A DNA stretch of 64,000 bases from Mesorhizobium sp. B2-1-1 (GCF_006442975.2 NZ_CP083954.1:5215501-5279500); one strand, 5' to 3'. Shown: positions 9,298 through 20,878, counted from the stretch's first letter. The notes: generated by a model not told the origin, from the letters alone. Numbers and translations are program-made.

Positions 9298-9720
9298 GTG
9301 TCCGAAACCATGAACCCGCGTCAGGCAGCCGAAACCGTGACCTTGCATCGCGCCCTGTGGGCCGGCCGGATCATGAGCGCGTTTGTCGTTATCGCTCTGG
9401 TGGCAGACGGCACCATTCAGCTTTTCGCGCCGGCACAGATCGCGGGCATGTTGCAGGAAACCGGGTTCGCGATGGACCTGACCCGTGTCATGGGCCCGAT
9501 CATACTCGCCTGCGCCATCCTCTACGCCATTCCGGCCACCGCCGTCCTCGGCGCGATCCTGGTAACGGGCTTTTTGGGCGGCGCCATCTGCGCCCACGTC
9601 CGCATTGGTGAGTTGGGATCGCCGCCGGAGATCATTTCCCTGCTTCTGGGCGCGCTGGCGTGGGGCGGCCTCTATCTGCGCGATCCCCGAGTCCGGGCCA
9701 TTCTACCACTCATCCATTGA
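9298..9720 (+). CDS. DoxX-like small membrane protein
   Basis: A 140-residue protein with four hydrophobic segments (about 20-40, 60-80, 84-100, 107-122) and the pattern ALVADGTIQLFAPAQIAGML followed by GAILVTGFLGGAICAHVRIG. This matches DoxX-like four-helix proteins. The GTG at 9298 is chosen because GGAG lies eight bases upstream; an ATG four codons later lacks spacing. The function is unknown; DoxX proteins are linked to redox or stress. It is divergent from a LysR gene and followed by a broken NAD(P)H-binding gene, perhaps once its operon partner. Confidence 0.75.
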   Translation: MSETMNPRQAAETVTLHRALWAGRIMSAFVVIALVADGTIQLFAPAQIAGMLQETGFAMDLTRVMGPIILACAILYAIPATAVLGAILVTGFLGGAICAHVRIGELGSPPEIISLLLGALAWGGLYLRDPRVRAILPLIH

Positions 9721-9765
9721 ACCAACCGGGGCAGTGCCCTGTCCCTCGACATCAGGAGAAAACAC

Positions 9766-10556
9766 ATGTTTCTAGTCATGGGAATCACGGGAAAAGTTGG
9801 CGGCGCAACGGCAGAACATCTGTTGGCGCACCGCAGCTGGTGGAGGGCGATTGGAATGATCGGGCAGCCATCGAGCAAGCGCTCGGAGGCGTCGAAGGCG
9901 CGTTCGTCATGTTGCCCCCTGTCTGGGCGCCCTCGCCCGATTACAAAGAAGCAAAGGGCGTGATTGCAAACTATGTCGAGGCGCTCACCAAGGCAGCGCC
10001 GCCGCGAGTGGTTGCGCTTTCGTCGATGGGCGCGAACCGAACCAGCGGGCACGGGGTGATCACGGCCCTGTCGCTTCTGGAGCAAGGTCTTCGCGACCTG
10101 AAATCGCCAATCGCATTTGTGCGCGCCGGCGGGTTCTTCGAAAACTTCCTCTACGGCTTGCAGGTCGCCGAAGGCGGAACGCTACCGGTCTACTACAATC
10201 CGACAAACCGGAAATCGACCATGGTCGCGACGGTCGCAACCCTTTTGACCGGGCCGGCGTGGTCGGGCCAGCGCGTCATCGAGGTTGGTTCGATGGTCAC
10301 CGCCGATGACGTCGCGGGGCAGCTGGGTGAGGTCCTCAATCGCGACGTGAAAGCCTTTGCAATCCCGCGTGCAGGGTGGGCGGAAGCCTTCGAGCAATTC
10401 GGCATCCCGAAAGGCCACTCCGGACCTGCCCAAGAAATGTTCGAGGCCGTCAACGCGGGATGGATGGACCTCGGCGTCGCGAGTACGGAGCACGTAGCCG
10501 GTACGACGTCCGCACGCGATGTGTTCGAGGCTGCACAGAACGCCGCCAAGGCGTAA
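9766..10556 (+). pseudogene. NmrA-like NAD(P)-binding reductase with internal deletion and frameshift
   Basis: The gene starts well (AGGAGAAAACAC then ATG) and encodes MFLVMGITGKVGGATAEHL, the dinucleotide-binding start of NmrA/SDR-like reductases. At about 9825 the frame changes: homologous coding resumes one frame over with PQLVEGDWNDRAAIEQALGG and continues intact to the stop at 10556. Compared with the family, the roughly 20-25 residues between the first strand-helix unit and VEGDW are missing. A deletion not divisible by three therefore joins the two parts. As read, no full-length protein can be made. The downstream part is well preserved, so the event looks recent. Confidence 0.8.
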
Positions 10557-11120
10557 GTCCGGGAGAGACGGAGACTTCCCGCGTTAGACGCGGCGCGGGA
10601 AGTGCTCAGCCGTTCACGCGGAGCGAGCGCCTCGGAAGCGGATGTGGCAGGCGAAAACAAGACGTGCCGGTTGGCGCGCTTACCGAGCGCCCGAACGTCT
10701 ATGAATGGCAGGCGCGCTGATCGATCCGCTGCCGGTGCTCTATTATTCTTCCTCGAGCCCCCTCTACGGGGGGGCGGTGAAGGAGTGGGGGGCTGAGGCG
10801 GTGCCCTTCAGGCTTGAGGTCGGCGCAAGGCGAATGCGCGTTTGTTGGACGGCTGCTATGCGCCTCTTTCCCGCCATTCAGCAAACTTTCAAACGTTCCC
10901 GAAAGTGGTCGTTTTCGTCTGCGTTCATGGCGGCAGAGATGTGAGCCGGATCCGAGCGGATCATCGATCTTCATTGCCTTCCCGATTGGCGCTTGGTTTG
11001 AGTGGCACGGGAAGACGCTATCTCGCAAGACCCTGAATGCCGGAACTCCGAGCCGAGATAGGTAAGTCGACAGCCAATTGACGTAAATATCTTGCCCTGC
11101 GACTCTAGAAACGACTGAGC
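10557..11120. other. Long non-coding stretch
   Basis: 564 bases with no supported gene. It includes a GC-rich segment around 10756-10800 with CCCCCTCTACGGGGGGG and short open frames lacking ribosome sites or recognisable domains. A part near 10820-10960 looks like degraded coding sequence, but I cannot assign it to a family. Confidence 0.5.
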
Positions 11121-11677
11121 ATGTTCTCTGATGGCGTATTCGCCGTCTCATCACCGTGCTGGTGCTGGAGTTGAGACCACCCGGTCAGCCGACTTTCGTT
11201 GCGTTGCTATCCCTGTGGCCGACGTGGCTGAGTTACGCTGTGAGTTACATCTTCATCGCCATCGTCTGGGCCAATCACCACTACCTCATGCGCTACGCTC
11301 GCGAGACGACACCGCACCTCATGTGGTTCAATTTCGCGCATTTGTTTTCGATCTCACTGCTCCCGCTATCCACTGCTTGGATGGCGGTGAGCGAACTGGA
11401 GCCGCAGCCCGTAGCCTTTTACGCAGCCGCCTTCTCTCTGGTGAATGCAACCTACATCGGGCTGATCTGGGAGCTGCTCGATCGGCGAAGCAGCGTCAAG
11501 ATTTCGCCCAAAGTACGCAGGCTCATGCGCGTCCGATCCTTTACGACCTTGGCCCTCTTCGGCGTGGCTGCAATGATTGCGCTGAAGTACCCCCTTGCGG
11601 GCTTGGGTCTCTGCATCTGCTGTCTGCTCGGCTATTTGAATCCCGAACCGCCAATGGCTGAAACGCGGCGAAACTGA
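11121..11677 (+). pseudogene. TMEM175-family (DUF1211) membrane channel protein, frameshifted at the N terminus
   Basis: From 11121 the sequence reads MFSDGVFAV, the first-helix signature (FSDGVFA) of TMEM175/DUF1211 potassium-channel-like proteins. After GTC at 11145-11147 only two bases precede ATC ACC GTG, so the rest (LVLELRPPGQPTF, then WANHHYLM and later helices) is in the next frame from about 11150 to 11677. One base appears lost. In addition, a TAG four codons before MFSDG removes the usual upstream start. The remaining frame shows about five hydrophobic segments and ends normally. This is either a disrupted gene or a one-base sequencing error. Confidence 0.75.
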
Positions 11678-11732
11678 CAAAAGTAGGCCTAACTCCGCAG
11701 CATTTTTGCGATTTCACAGCGCTGCTCGCGCA

Positions 11733-12184
11733 TCACACATCAGGGTGTCCCCGTTCCTGCAGCACCCAAGTGTTGCCATCTGGATCCGAGAAGCCCGCGA
11801 AGCTGGCATAGTCTCGGTGGTTGGGGTCGAAACCTGGGGCGAACGCCCCACCCCAGCCGTCGATCGGAGCCTTGTGCTTGAGTTCGCTGACTTCGACTCC
11901 GCGTTCGAGCAACCGGCTTCGCGCAGTCTCAATATCCGTAACGACAAGATAGATGTTGCGAAGCGACCCTGCGGGCGCGTCCGTAACGCCTTTGCCGAAT
12001 TGTATTGAGCAGTGGGAGCCAGGCGGCGTGAGCTGGACCACACGGAAGGTGGTGTTCGGCGCATAGTCGACATCGAGCGCAAAGCCGACCCGGTCCACAT
12101 AAAACCGGAGCGCACGATCGATATCGCGGGCAGTGTGACAACCTCAAGCGATAATATTCCGAACGCGGCTGTGCCAGACTTCAT
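11733..12184 (-). pseudogene. VOC/glyoxalase-family protein, frameshifted near the N terminus
   Basis: A start at 12184 with AAGGGGACGGACT upstream encodes a stretch including LSLEVVTLP, the usual first strand of a glyoxalase/bleomycin-resistance domain. At about 12126 the frame breaks: the expected DIDRALRFYVDRVGF is encoded in the next frame. The remainder follows there (FRVVQLTPPGSHCSIQFGKG, IYLVVTDIETARSRLLERG, FSDPDGNTWVLQERG) to 11733. As written no complete protein is made. The conserved PDGN-W end is intact. It is the third frameshifted gene in a row. Confidence 0.75.
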
Positions 12185-12205
12185 AGTCCGTCCCCTTCGA
12201 TTAGC

Positions 12206-13969
12206 TTACAAATCGATGACTAGATCACGGGTCGGTTGCGAGCAGCAAATGAGAAGGTTGCCGTCGGCCGGCCTTTCAAGCGGTTCAGGCTCATAGGCGA
12301 TCGCGCCTGATATCAACCCACTTTCGCAGTTGTGACAAACACCGGTTCGGCATGACCACCGGGAGGGAACGTCACAGGCCTCTGCCAGCTCCAGAATGCT
12401 CCGGTACACTGAAGGGTTCCAATGGGCGGCTACACCACTTCGAGCGAAGGAGACCAGCGGACCGGCATCGGTGTCGCCTTCCGGCAGATGTGGCGCGCGC
12501 CGCTCGCTGGCAACAACACCGGGGTTCAGCGGCTCGCTCCCGTTGAAGATCTCGATACGAACGCGATCCGGGGCGACGCCCGATGCGGCTAGCGCCTCTT
12601 TCATGTCTGCCATGAAGTCGACAGGTCCGCAGAGATAGACGTCCGCGTCCTGCGGGATACTGACACTATTGAAGACCAATGGTGATAGGTGGCCGGTTGC
12701 ATCAAAATCGACGCCGAGTCTGTCGACCGGGTCTGGCCTGCTATAGCAGACATAACTGCGACCATGGGGGAGACTGGCCATCAGACGGCGGACTTCGGCT
12801 GCAAAAGGATGGTGCCGTCTGTCGCGAGCCGCGTATAGCCAGAGGACCTGCCGCGTGTCCCGGGCTGCCGCCAGCGCGTATAGTATTGCCAGAAGAGGTG
12901 TCGCGCCGATGCCTGCGCTGAGCAGTACCACGGGGCTCTGCCCAGGCTGCAATGTAAAGCTTCCGCGCGGCGAGCTTACGTCGACAAGATCGCCTATCCG
13001 CACATGATCCCGCAGAAAAAGGCCGGCCGTCCCGTGCGGTTCGATCTTGACGCTGATTCTGTAGCGCTCTTCCGAGAGTGGGCCCGAGAGCGAGTAGCTG
13101 CGAAATAGCGCAGCACTGGAACGGGTCGGGCGAAGGCGCAGCACGATATATTGACCAGGTAGAGCGGGCGGGAGCGGCTTTCCATCGGGATGCCGCATCG
13201 ACAGAGAGACGACGTCCACGGACTCCTGCTCTAGATCAGCCACCGCGAGCGGCTGAAATCCGGGAGCAGCAGGGTGTAACGCGGCTGGCGGAGCGAGCCC
13301 GGCATTGCCGCTCTCTACGCCGGTCGATTGGCTGCGCAGCAAAGCCTCAAAAGAACCCCGCCATCCTGGCGAAAGCGCTTTGATCCGCGCCGCGCGCTCC
13401 AATTCGACGCGGGGATGTTCCGGTGAATAAAGCAGTGCATTCAGCTCAGCGACGGTTACCCGTTCATTCGCTTCGCCCACCTTGAGGATTTCGTCGCCCG
13501 CTCCTACCTCGCCTTCTTGCAGAACTCGGAAGTAGAATCCTGGCCGGCCGCTGGAAGTCAGCAATGCCGGCATTCGGGGCTCGTCCATGCGGATGCCAAC
13601 CCGGTAGCATGTGACGCGAGGTTGAGTGACCTCGAAAAGCGCGCCTCCAATACGAAATCGATCTCCGATGCAAACTGCATCGTCTTGCAAGCCCTCGACC
13701 GTGAAGTTTTCGCCGAACTGACCATAGACGAAGTCGGTTCTGTTCAGGTGCTTCTGCCAGTAGCGATATGATGCGATTTGATAGACGAAGACGGCCCGCT
13801 GCTCGCCCCCGTGCCCAGCGAGGTCGCCCTGACCGTCGCCGTCCAAATTCAATCGGCCAACGCGACAACGTCCGGCTACCGGGTTTTTGAAAATGCCGGT
13901 GTATACTGTGCGGTCATTCCAAGAGATGTTGCGCGGAAGCCCCACGTTCACGGACAATAGTCGCGCCAT
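12206..13969 (-). CDS. MOSC domain-ferredoxin reductase-2Fe-2S fusion protein
   Basis: A 587-residue protein. Residues 1-160 form a YiiM-type MOSC domain (GDLAGHGGEQRAVFVYQ, FGENFTVEGL, and the conserved cysteine in QPRVTCYRVGIRM). A short helical region follows at about 170-215. Residues about 230-450 are an FAD/NAD(P)H reductase (RSYSLSGPL, LSAGIGATPLLAILYAL, DVYLCGPVDFM). The last 85 residues are a plant-type 2Fe-2S ferredoxin with SCRTGVCHNCESG and a final LLICC. MOSC domains bind or sulfurate molybdenum cofactor, and YiiM/MARC-type proteins reduce N-hydroxylated compounds. The reductase and ferredoxin modules could feed electrons to the MOSC centre within one chain. The upstream DUF427 gene is 29 bases away. 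Confidence 0.85.
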   Translation of the reverse strand: MARLLSVNVGLPRNISWNDRTVYTGIFKNPVAGRCRVGRLNLDGDGQGDLAGHGGEQRAVFVYQIASYRYWQKHLNRTDFVYGQFGENFTVEGLQDDAVCIGDRFRIGGALFEVTQPRVTCYRVGIRMDEPRMPALLTSSGRPGFYFRVLQEGEVGAGDEILKVGEANERVTVAELNALLYSPEHPRVELERAARIKALSPGWRGSFEALLRSQSTGVESGNAGLAPPAALHPAAPGFQPLAVADLEQESVDVVSLSMRHPDGKPLPPALPGQYIVLRLRPTRSSAALFRSYSLSGPLSEERYRISVKIEPHGTAGLFLRDHVRIGDLVDVSSPRGSFTLQPGQSPVVLLSAGIGATPLLAILYALAAARDTRQVLWLYAARDRRHHPFAAEVRRLMASLPHGRSYVCYSRPDPVDRLGVDFDATGHLSPLVFNSVSIPQDADVYLCGPVDFMADMKEALAASGVAPDRVRIEIFNGSEPLNPGVVASERRAPHLPEGDTDAGPLVSFARSGVAAHWNPSVYRSILELAEACDVPSRWSCRTGVCHNCESGLISGAIAYEPEPLERPADGNLLICCSQPTRDLVIDL

Positions 13970-13998
13970 GCTCCGCTCCGTTTAATCGCGACCGGTAG

Positions 13999-14895
13999 CT
14001 AGCCGCCGGCAATCATTTCGGGGCCTCCACCAGGTGCCCGCTCCAACTCGGCCACATCGAGATTTCGATCAGGACCGTGAGGGACGACCGTCTGGCCAGG
14101 CTCGAGATGAAGCTGAACGTCGTCGAGGAAGACCGGAACTATGTCCGGCTCAAACGACACAAGGTTGGAAATGCGGCGGACTTCGGGATAGGCGTCGGTG
14201 TAGGACCATGCCGCCTGACGAGCGTCGCCAATAGAATAATAGCTGCAGAGCCCTTTGTAGGGACAGAACGTCTGAAGCTTTACCGCTGTGAGGGAGGACT
14301 CGTGGATGTCATCACGAGGGACATACCAGCGTGGAGCGAACCCGGATTCGTAAAGGCCCAATGGATGCCTGGTATCCGCAACGACGCGGTCGTTGTAGCG
14401 GACCACGAGGTGACGAGAACTCTGTCGAATATCTACGCGATGGTATGGGTCGGCAGCATGACCCAGGATTCGTTCGTCTTCTTCATAGAAGGCATCCATG
14501 GCGCGCCATGCGAACGCCAATCGTCCCTGGAGTTCTGTTGCATGGGCAGGGAGGTTCGTGTGTTGCCACGCTCCTCTGGCGGCCACGTGTTGCTCGCCTA
14601 CCCGGACAGTGTACCATGAAGTAGACCCAAGATCAGGATGTTGGGTGATCTGCTCTGTCCGCTCCAACACATGTGCTGAAATGTCGGACTCCGGAAAATA
14701 AGCTACCGGGTAGCGGGCGGGTTCAAACAGTAGGAGAACGTCGTCGCTTTCGGCAACCCAAACCCCGCCAAACAATACGCGCATGCGCCGGCGCAGCCGT
14801 TCCACATATAACATTCTCTTGGGCAACGCTTCGGGGACGAGAAACCGACCGATGGCTCCCGTCGAGAGAGGACCTTGTTGCCAAGACAGTCCCAC
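13999..14895 (-). CDS. DUF427 domain-containing protein (two copies)
   Basis: A 298-residue soluble protein with two DUF427 units: residues about 35-125 (RMRVLFGGVWVAESDDVLLL, then YPVAYFPESDI) and about 155-250 (RHLVVRYNDRVVADTRHPL, then RWYVPRDDI and FCPYKGLCSYYSI). DUF427 is a small beta-rich fold of unknown biochemical role. The start is a GTG at 14895, with GGGA nine bases upstream. It is followed at 29 bases by the MOSC-reductase gene, so the two are probably one transcript. The connection suggests a redox role, but nothing in the protein shows it. Confidence 0.82.
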   Translation of the reverse strand: MGLSWQQGPLSTGAIGRFLVPEALPKRMLYVERLRRRMRVLFGGVWVAESDDVLLLFEPARYPVAYFPESDISAHVLERTEQITQHPDLGSTSWYTVRVGEQHVAARGAWQHTNLPAHATELQGRLAFAWRAMDAFYEEDERILGHAADPYHRVDIRQSSRHLVVRYNDRVVADTRHPLGLYESGFAPRWYVPRDDIHESSLTAVKLQTFCPYKGLCSYYSIGDARQAAWSYTDAYPEVRRISNLVSFEPDIVPVFLDDVQLHLEPGQTVVPHGPDRNLDVAELERAPGGGPEMIAGG

Positions 14896-15245
14896 TGCTC
14901 AGTTCCCGATATCGCGGCAGAGCCGCAAATAGCTATTGCAACGTAAGTCCGAGAAATTGGTTCCACCACCGATCGCAAACTTCCAGAGCGGCTCGCGCGC
15001 TCGGAAATTCGCACCCACTTCGCGGAAGACGGCTAGGCGACTGCAAGCCGGCTGAGGGACGGCCGTTCGCACGCTATATGGGTCGATCAAATCGGCGCGG
15101 CGCAGCAGCAATCGGCCATTCAACCACCCCAGCGATTGTCCACTTTGGCAGGCGCATTGCCTATAACCTGCCAGTCCGCTTTCGGCCCCGAAATGCGACA
15201 TTCACACTCGTCTCGGCAACCGCACCTTCCTGCCCCGCGCTCGCC
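14896..15245. other. Intergenic region without a recognised gene
   Basis: 350 bases between the acyl-CoA synthetase stop and the DUF427 start. Both flanking genes are on the minus strand, so it should hold the DUF427 promoter. Short open frames on both strands show no recognisable motif or ribosome site. I see nothing else in it. Confidence 0.5.
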
Positions 15246-17018
<1,773 letters not shown>

Positions 17019-17162
17019 CGCTCTCTCCTCCCAGAACATCCGAGCCTATCAGCCTGCCGGGACGGTGGAAATCCCGCCGAAGGTAGGGCCAAGCTTCGAA
17101 GGCGGACCGCGCCGCCTTCCACGGTCATAAGAATGGCAGGGTCGTGAGAATGGCGCAGAACG

Positions 17163-17187
17163 AAAAACCCCGCCTCGAAGGGCGGGG
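17163..17187 (-). terminator. Intrinsic terminator after hisG
   Basis: A perfect 7-bp GC stem (CCCCGCC / GGCGGGG) with a six-base loop. On the minus strand it is followed by five U residues (AAAAA at 17163-17167 on the plus strand). It lies about 80 bases beyond the hisG stop. Confidence 0.75.
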
Positions 17188-17264
17188 GGCGCAAATCATC
17201 ACCATAGCGGTATTTGTAGCATAGTGGCCGGCACAAAGCAAGAACAAAATTTGTCCGCCGCCAG

Positions 17265-17963
17265 CTATCCCTTCACCGAGGCCATGCTGGCCGCTATGTC
17301 GCGCAGCATCGTCTCGTCGGCCGTGGAACGCGTCTTTCGCGATGCGACAAGACACGCCTGCGACCGCAGCACGACGCCGTCGACCAGCACCTTGAGATGG
17401 TTGGCGCGCAGCGTCGAGCCGGTGGTGGTGATGTCGACGATGACATCGGCAAGGCCGGCCGCCGGCGCGCCCTCGGTGGCGCCCAGGCTCTCGACGATGC
17501 GATAGACCTGGATACCGTGCTTCTGCGAGAAGAATTGCTGGGTCAGCCGCCAGTATTTGGTGGCGATCCTGAGCCGCCTTCCGTGACGCTGGCGGAAATC
17601 GGCGGCGACATCATCGAGGTCGGCCATGGTCTCGACGTCGAGCCAGATGTCGGGCACGGCCACCACGACATCGGCATGGCCGAAGCCGAGACGGGCGACG
17701 ATTTCGGCGCGCGCCTCCCAGTCGGCGAGGTTCTCGCGCACGAGGTCCTCGCCGGTGATGCCGAGATCGACGGCACCTTGCCCGATGTCGCCCGATATTT
17801 CGGAGGCGGACAGGAAAACGACCTCGACATTGTCCATGCCTTCGACGCGGGCGTGATATTTGCGCTCGTCACCGGGCAGGCTGATGGCGAGGCCGGCTTT
17901 CGCCAGCACCTCCAGCGCCTGCTCCTTCAACCGGCCCTTGGACGGGATCGCCAGCGTGATCAT
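17265..17963 (-). CDS. hisG: ATP phosphoribosyltransferase catalytic subunit (short form)
   Basis: The 232-residue short-form HisG, which lacks the C-terminal regulatory domain and depends on HisZ. Visible motifs are [15 protein letters not shown] at the N terminus, [12 protein letters not shown], and the PRPP-binding loop [18 protein letters not shown] at about residue 170. It catalyses the first step of histidine synthesis from ATP and PRPP. The ATG overlaps the hisZ stop by four bases, indicating translational coupling with its partner subunit. Confidence 0.95.
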   Translation of the reverse strand: MITLAIPSKGRLKEQALEVLAKAGLAISLPGDERKYHARVEGMDNVEVVFLSASEISGDIGQGAVDLGITGEDLVRENLADWEARAEIVARLGFGHADVVVAVPDIWLDVETMADLDDVAADFRQRHGRRLRIATKYWRLTQQFFSQKHGIQVYRIVESLGATEGAPAAGLADVIVDITTTGSTLRANHLKVLVDGVVLRSQACLVASRKTRSTADETMLRDIAASMASVKG

Positions 17964-19081
17964 GGCGCGTGCTCCCGCAATGCCTCGATGCGGTCGAGCC
18001 AGACCGAGAAGCCGACGCCGGGGATCGGCGTCTTGGCGCCGAGCAGCGTCAGCAGCCGGTCGTAGCGGCCGCCGCCGGCCAGCGGCCTTTCACCATCTTG
18101 CGCCGCGATCTCGAAGACGAGGCCGGTGTAATAATCGAGCGGGCGGCCGAAGGCGGCGTCATAGCGGATCTTTTGCGCCGGCAGGCCGTTCGCCTCGACG
18201 GCCTTGGCGCGCGCCGCGAATTTTTCCAGCGCGGCCCCGAGCGATAGCCCGGCGGCACCGGCAAAACTCTCGAGCGCCTGGGCCGCGCCGTCGAGCGGCA
18301 CGTCGATCGCCAGAAAGGTCTTCAGCGCCGCGAAGGCTTCGTTGGACAGCCGCACGCTGCGCAGCTCGGCCTTTTCGATCAGCCGCCGCGCGATATCGGC
18401 CGGCGCGCGTCCGGCCGAAGCCGACAGGCCGGCCTGTTCCATGCCGCCGGCTATATGCGCGGAGAGACCGTCCAGGTCACCGTCGAGCACAAGTGCCGCG
18501 ACCGGGCCGGAGAGCTGGCTGTTGCGCGGCGGATTGGCGAGATCGGCAAGGGCTGCCTCCAGCATCGTCGCCGAGCCGAAGGCGCGGGCGAGCCGCATGC
18601 GCCAGCCGCGCGGCAGGCCGAGAGCCGCCAGCACCGCCTCGAAGATGGCCTGGTCGCCGAGCGTGATCGAGAGCTGCTGGCCCGGCAGCGCCAGCGACAG
18701 CAGTGCATGCGCGTCGGCCACCGAACGGGCATCGGCAGCGGCCGTGTCGCGGTCGCCGAGATCCTCGATGCCGGCCTGGAAGAACTCGTTGCCGCCTTCG
18801 CGGCGCTGGCGGAACACTTCGCCCAGATAGGAGTAGCGACGCGGCGTACCGGCCTGGCTGGCGATATGATCGAGGCAGACGGGAATGGTGAATTCCGGCC
18901 GCAGGCAGAGCGTCTGCCCGGTCTCGCTTTCGGTCAGGAAAATGCGGCGGCGCAAATCCTCGCCGGCCATATCGAGAAACGGATCGGCCGGCTGCAGCAC
19001 GGCGACCTCCACCGCATGCGTGTCGCGGGTCGCGAAGAGGCCGGCGATGTCGGCCGCGATGGCGGGATAGCGGGAGGTCAA
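17960..19081 (-). CDS. hisZ: ATP phosphoribosyltransferase regulatory subunit
   Basis: A 373-residue histidyl-tRNA synthetase paralogue without tRNA-ligase function. It keeps class II motifs ([28 protein letters not shown]; and the C-terminal [13 protein letters not shown]) but is shorter than HisS and lacks the anticodon-binding domain. HisZ forms a hetero-octamer with short HisG and carries the histidine feedback response. It is coupled to hisG by a four-base overlap. hisS lies 255 bases upstream, separated by a palindromic repeat element. Confidence 0.93.
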   Translation of the reverse strand: MTSRYPAIAADIAGLFATRDTHAVEVAVLQPADPFLDMAGEDLRRRIFLTESETGQTLCLRPEFTIPVCLDHIASQAGTPRRYSYLGEVFRQRREGGNEFFQAGIEDLGDRDTAAADARSVADAHALLSLALPGQQLSITLGDQAIFEAVLAALGLPRGWRMRLARAFGSATMLEAALADLANPPRNSQLSGPVAALVLDGDLDGLSAHIAGGMEQAGLSASAGRAPADIARRLIEKAELRSVRLSNEAFAALKTFLAIDVPLDGAAQALESFAGAAGLSLGAALEKFAARAKAVEANGLPAQKIRYDAAFGRPLDYYTGLVFEIAAQDGERPLAGGGRYDRLLTLLGAKTPIPGVGFSVWLDRIEALREHAP

Positions 19082-19155
19082 TTTGCAAACCTCAGCGCTG
19101 TACGACCCTCTGGTCCCAAACCGGAGACGCCAATGATCCAGGTCAAGGCTGGTGC

Positions 19156-19327
19156 TCTACGGCGCCCCCCTCTGCCCTGCCGGGCATCTCCCCCTCTAGG
19201 GGGGAGATTGGCTGCTTCGCAGCTGGTGCCCTTCTTGGAATCCTGAAAATTGGCGAAAGCCATGGTGACAGCCGATCTCCCCCCTTGAGGGGGAGATGTC
19301 CGGCAGGACAGAGGGGGGCGCCGTAGA
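19156..19327. repeat. Palindromic intergenic repeat between hisS and hisZ
   Basis: A 172-base inverted-repeat element. The left arm begins TCTACGGCGCCCCCCTCTG and the right arm ends with its near-exact reverse complement. The inner parts also pair: CATCTCCCCCT near 19185 with AGGGGGAGATG at 19288-19298. The central part is unique. A second copy lies at 26701-26859. RNA across it would fold into a very stable long hairpin. I see no transposase or ORF, so it resembles a non-autonomous rhizobial palindromic repeat. Confidence 0.85.
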
Positions 19328-19336
19328 ACGCGGCCT

Positions 19337-20839
19337 CTATTTGCCACGCGCCCTCTCCTCAGCCTGCGCCGCCAGGATCTTCCTCACCTCTGCCACCAGC
19401 TCGCTTTCCGCCACCGTGACCTGCGCCGGGCGGGCGGCACGCCATTCGGCGTTATCGGTGATCTCGGCCGACAGGCGCGCGCCTTCGATCAGGTCCTTGA
19501 TCTGCAATTCGCCCTTGGCGCGCTCGTCGCCGCCCTGGATGATCGCGACCGGACAGCCGCGACGGTCGGCATATTTGAGCTGCGCCTTCATGCCGGCGCC
19601 GCCGAGATACATTTCGGAGCGGATGCCGGCGGCACGCAGCTCGCCCACCATCTTCTGGTAGCGGCCGAGGCTTTCGGTATCCCTGTCCATCACCAGCACG
19701 ACGACCGGCGCGATCACGTCGGCGCTGTCGAGCTTGCCGAGGTTCTTCAGCGCCGTCATCAGCCTGGAAACGCCGATGGAGAAGCCCGTCGCCGGCACCG
19801 GCTCGCCGCGGAAGCGCGACACCAGCCCGTCATAGCGGCCGCCGCCGCCGACCGAACCGAAGCGCACGATCTGGCCATCCTCGTTGGGAATCTCGGCCAG
19901 GAGCTCGGCCTCGAAGACCGGGCCGGTGTAGTATTCGAGACCACGCACGACGGAGCGGTCCATGGCGACGCGATCTTCGCCGTATCCCGCCGCCCTGACC
20001 AGGGCCTCGATGGTCGCGAGCTCGCCAACGCCCTCCTGGTAGACGGCGTTCGCACCGACGCTGGCATCCTGGCCGGCCTGCGCGTTTCGCGCCGTCGCCA
20101 GAAGAACCGCCTCGGCTTGCGTATCATTCAGCCCGGCGCCTTTGGCGAAGTCGCCCTCGCCTTCCTTGCCGCCGTCCCAGCGCCCTGGTCCCAAGAGAAG
20201 CCGCACGCCTTCCGGCCCGAGCTTGTCCAGCTTGTCGATCGCCCGCAGCACGGTCAGCCGACGACTCGTATTCCCTTCACCTCCGAGGCCGATCGCCTCG
20301 AGCACGCCGTCCAGCACCTTGCGGTTGTTGACGCGGATGACGTAGTCGCCGCGCTTGATGCCGAGCGCTTCCATCACATCGGCCATCATCATCGCCATCT
20401 CGGCGTCGGCCGCGACGCCCGGCGTGCCGATCGTGTCGGCGTCGAACTGCATGAACTGGCGGAAGCGGCCGGGACCGGGCTTCTCGTTGCGGAACACCCA
20501 GCCGGAACGGTAGCTGCGATAGGGTTTTGGCAGGCGCTCGAAATTCTCGGCGACGAAACGCGCCGTCGGCGCGGTCAGGTCGTAGCGCAGCGACAGCCAC
20601 TGGTCGTCATCGTCCTGGAAGGAGAACACGCCTTCGTTCGGCCGGTCCTGGTCGGGCAGGAATTTTCCGAGCGCATCGGTGTATTCGATCAGCGGCTGGT
20701 CGGCGGGCTCGAAACCGTAGAGTTCGTAGACCGAGCGGATCGTCGCCATCATCTTCTCGACGGCGCGGATATCTTCGGCGCTGCGGTCGGCAAAACCGCG
20801 CGGCAGCCGCGCTTTCGTCTTTTCCGATTTGTCGGCCAT
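19337..20839 (-). CDS. hisS: Histidyl-tRNA synthetase
   Basis: A 500-residue class II aminoacyl-tRNA synthetase. Motif 2 is seen in [20 protein letters not shown], the histidine-binding loop in [18 protein letters not shown], motif 3 in [10 protein letters not shown], and a C-terminal anticodon-binding domain around [13 protein letters not shown] and [18 protein letters not shown]. The ATG at 20839 is preferred; a TTG twelve codons upstream is in frame but unsupported. It charges tRNA-His. The order hisS-hisZ-hisG on one strand suggests co-transcription, interrupted by the palindromic repeat. Confidence 0.93.
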   Translation of the reverse strand: MADKSEKTKARLPRGFADRSAEDIRAVEKMMATIRSVYELYGFEPADQPLIEYTDALGKFLPDQDRPNEGVFSFQDDDDQWLSLRYDLTAPTARFVAENFERLPKPYRSYRSGWVFRNEKPGPGRFRQFMQFDADTIGTPGVAADAEMAMMMADVMEALGIKRGDYVIRVNNRKVLDGVLEAIGLGGEGNTSRRLTVLRAIDKLDKLGPEGVRLLLGPGRWDGGKEGEGDFAKGAGLNDTQAEAVLLATARNAQAGQDASVGANAVYQEGVGELATIEALVRAAGYGEDRVAMDRSVVRGLEYYTGPVFEAELLAEIPNEDGQIVRFGSVGGGGRYDGLVSRFRGEPVPATGFSIGVSRLMTALKNLGKLDSADVIAPVVVLVMDRDTESLGRYQKMVGELRAAGIRSEMYLGGAGMKAQLKYADRRGCPVAIIQGGDERAKGELQIKDLIEGARLSAEITDNAEWRAARPAQVTVAESELVAEVRKILAAQAEERARGK

Positions 20840-20878
20840 GGATTCGCCCGGTGTTTCGTGTTGCTGAAAACTCAACAG

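Noticed and set aside
19156..19327. Insertion sequence or MITE with transposase relics
   Set aside because: No coding remnants and no obvious target-site duplication; better described as a palindromic intergenic repeat.
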